Positions 63,414 through 64,000 of a DNA stretch of 64,000 nucleotides are shown here, piece after piece. The stretch's first letter is position 1. Each line of letters begins with the position of its first letter. Made by a program: the position numbers and the translations under genes. The notes beneath the pieces are model-generated. The model was not told the origin of the DNA. It made no database searches and was given only the letters and a program-made list of their open reading frames with translations. The stretch is from Tropicimonas sp. IMCC34011. GTDB taxonomy: Bacteria; Pseudomonadota; Alphaproteobacteria; Rhodobacterales; Rhodobacteraceae. The stretch is from NCBI RefSeq assembly GCF_003390865.1, contig NZ_QMEJ01000001.1, forward strand, positions 992,001-1,056,000, written 5' to 3'.

Positions 63414-64000
63414 CCCCACAAAAATCCGTCGATCTCGGCGCCGGCATAAGCTGCGGCAACGATCTTCCGCTCACCATCATCGCTGGCCCCTGTCAGCTCG
63501 AAGGGCTGGACCACGCCTTGGCCATCGCCGAGACGATGGCGGAGGCCTGCGCCGCGGCAGGCGCGTCCTTCGTCTTCAAGGCGTCCTACGACAAGGCCAA
63601 CCGCACCTCGCTCTCAGGCCGCCGCGGGCCCGGTCTCGAGGACGGCCTCGCCCAGCTTGCCGCGGTGCGCGAGCGGATCGGCTGCCCCGTCCTCACGGAC
63701 ATCCACGCGCCCGATCAGTGCGCCGCCGCCGCCGATGCGGTGGACATCCTCCAGATCCCCGCCTTCCTGTGCCGCCAGACCGATCTGCTTCTGGCGGCCG
63801 GGCAGACCGGCGCCGCGATCAACGTCAAGAAGGGTCAGTTCCTCGCGCCCTGGGACATGGAGAACGTCGCCGCGAAGATTGCCTCCACCGGCAACGAGCG
63901 GATCCTCCTCACCGAGCGCGGCGTCTCTTTCGGGTACAACGCACTGGTGACGGACATGCGCGGCCTGCCGACCATGGCGAAAACCGGCTGGCCGGTGGTG
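63410..64000 (+). CDS. kdsA: 3-deoxy-D-manno-octulosonate 8-phosphate synthase, 3' end beyond window
   Basis: At least 197 residues of Kdo-8-P synthase, which condenses arabinose 5-phosphate and PEP. TIIAGPCQLEG, FKASYDKANRTS, PVLTDIHAPDQC, LQIPAFLCRQTDLLLAAG and VKKGQFLAPWDMENVA are diagnostic. It is translationally coupled to kpsE, which fits use of Kdo in the poly-Kdo linker of the exported capsule as well as in LPS. Truncated by the window end. Confidence 0.95.
   Translation, partial: MTPQKSVDLGAGISCGNDLPLTIIAGPCQLEGLDHALAIAETMAEACAAAGASFVFKASYDKANRTSLSGRRGPGLEDGLAQLAAVRERIGCPVLTDIHAPDQCAAAADAVDILQIPAFLCRQTDLLLAAGQTGAAINVKKGQFLAPWDMENVAAKIASTGNERILLTERGVSFGYNALVTDMRGLPTMAKTGWPVV

Overview
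This 64-kb window looks like chromosomal DNA of an alphaproteobacterium of the order Rhodobacterales (Roseobacteraceae/Paracoccaceae type). The reasons are very high GC with strong G/C third-position bias, many NTGA stop/start overlaps, and marker genes in arrangements typical of that order: an RpoHII-type sigma-32, gshB-yraN-rsmI beside comM, Lrp-trxB, a fused sulfate adenylyltransferase/APS kinase, Hsp20-DUF1150, and a DUF1467-methylmalonyl-CoA epimerase pair. Genus cannot be fixed from the sequence alone. No rRNA, tRNA or CRISPR array was seen.

Layout. (1) 1-8952, minus strand: an eight-gene cell-surface glycan operon (GT4 transferase, polymerase-like membrane protein, flippase, GT9 heptosyltransferase-like protein, AGE-family epimerase, hldE, hldD, gmhB). 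It makes ADP-heptose and probably assembles and exports a polysaccharide; every junction is a 4-base stop/start overlap. (2) 9267-15992, plus strand: a PotD/B/C/A-type ABC importer with a DUF3830 protein, an aldehyde dehydrogenase and a LysR regulator, laid out like the E. coli ydcSTUVW putrescine/4-aminobutanal locus. (3) 16243-25572: rpoHII, then comM, gshB, yraN and rsmI. comM is split by a 3.95-kb IS1595-family transposon (18620-22567) with 24-bp perfect terminal inverted repeats, an 8-bp target duplication, one transposase and six small passenger genes. A recurring 14-bp palindrome sits at both of its ends and just upstream of three of its genes.

(4) 25647-36936: housekeeping genes. These are an LpoA-like lipoprotein, glnD, murJ, a rhomboid-fold protein lacking all catalytic residues, trpS, a branched-chain aminotransferase, a universal stress protein, nfuA, tsaB and rimI. 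(5) 37103-42011: a BMP-type nucleoside ABC importer with a good sigma-70-like promoter. (6) 42082-50301: a TauE/TIGR02186 pair, Lrp-trxB, sulfate activation, a small heat-shock operon and purEK. (7) 50378-60803: a DUF167 protein, a histone-deacetylase-like amidohydrolase, a nitroreductase, an EI24 protein, the epimerase pair, a response regulator, a DUF1501/DUF1800 pair, aspS, an SseB-like protein and a uracil-DNA glycosylase. (8) 60906-64000: the start of a capsule export locus (kpsT, kpsE, kdsA) that runs off the window. The window therefore begins and ends in surface-polysaccharide genes.

The most notable item is the transposon in comM. It interrupts the gene immediately after the Walker B motif and seems to carry its own small regulatory circuit.
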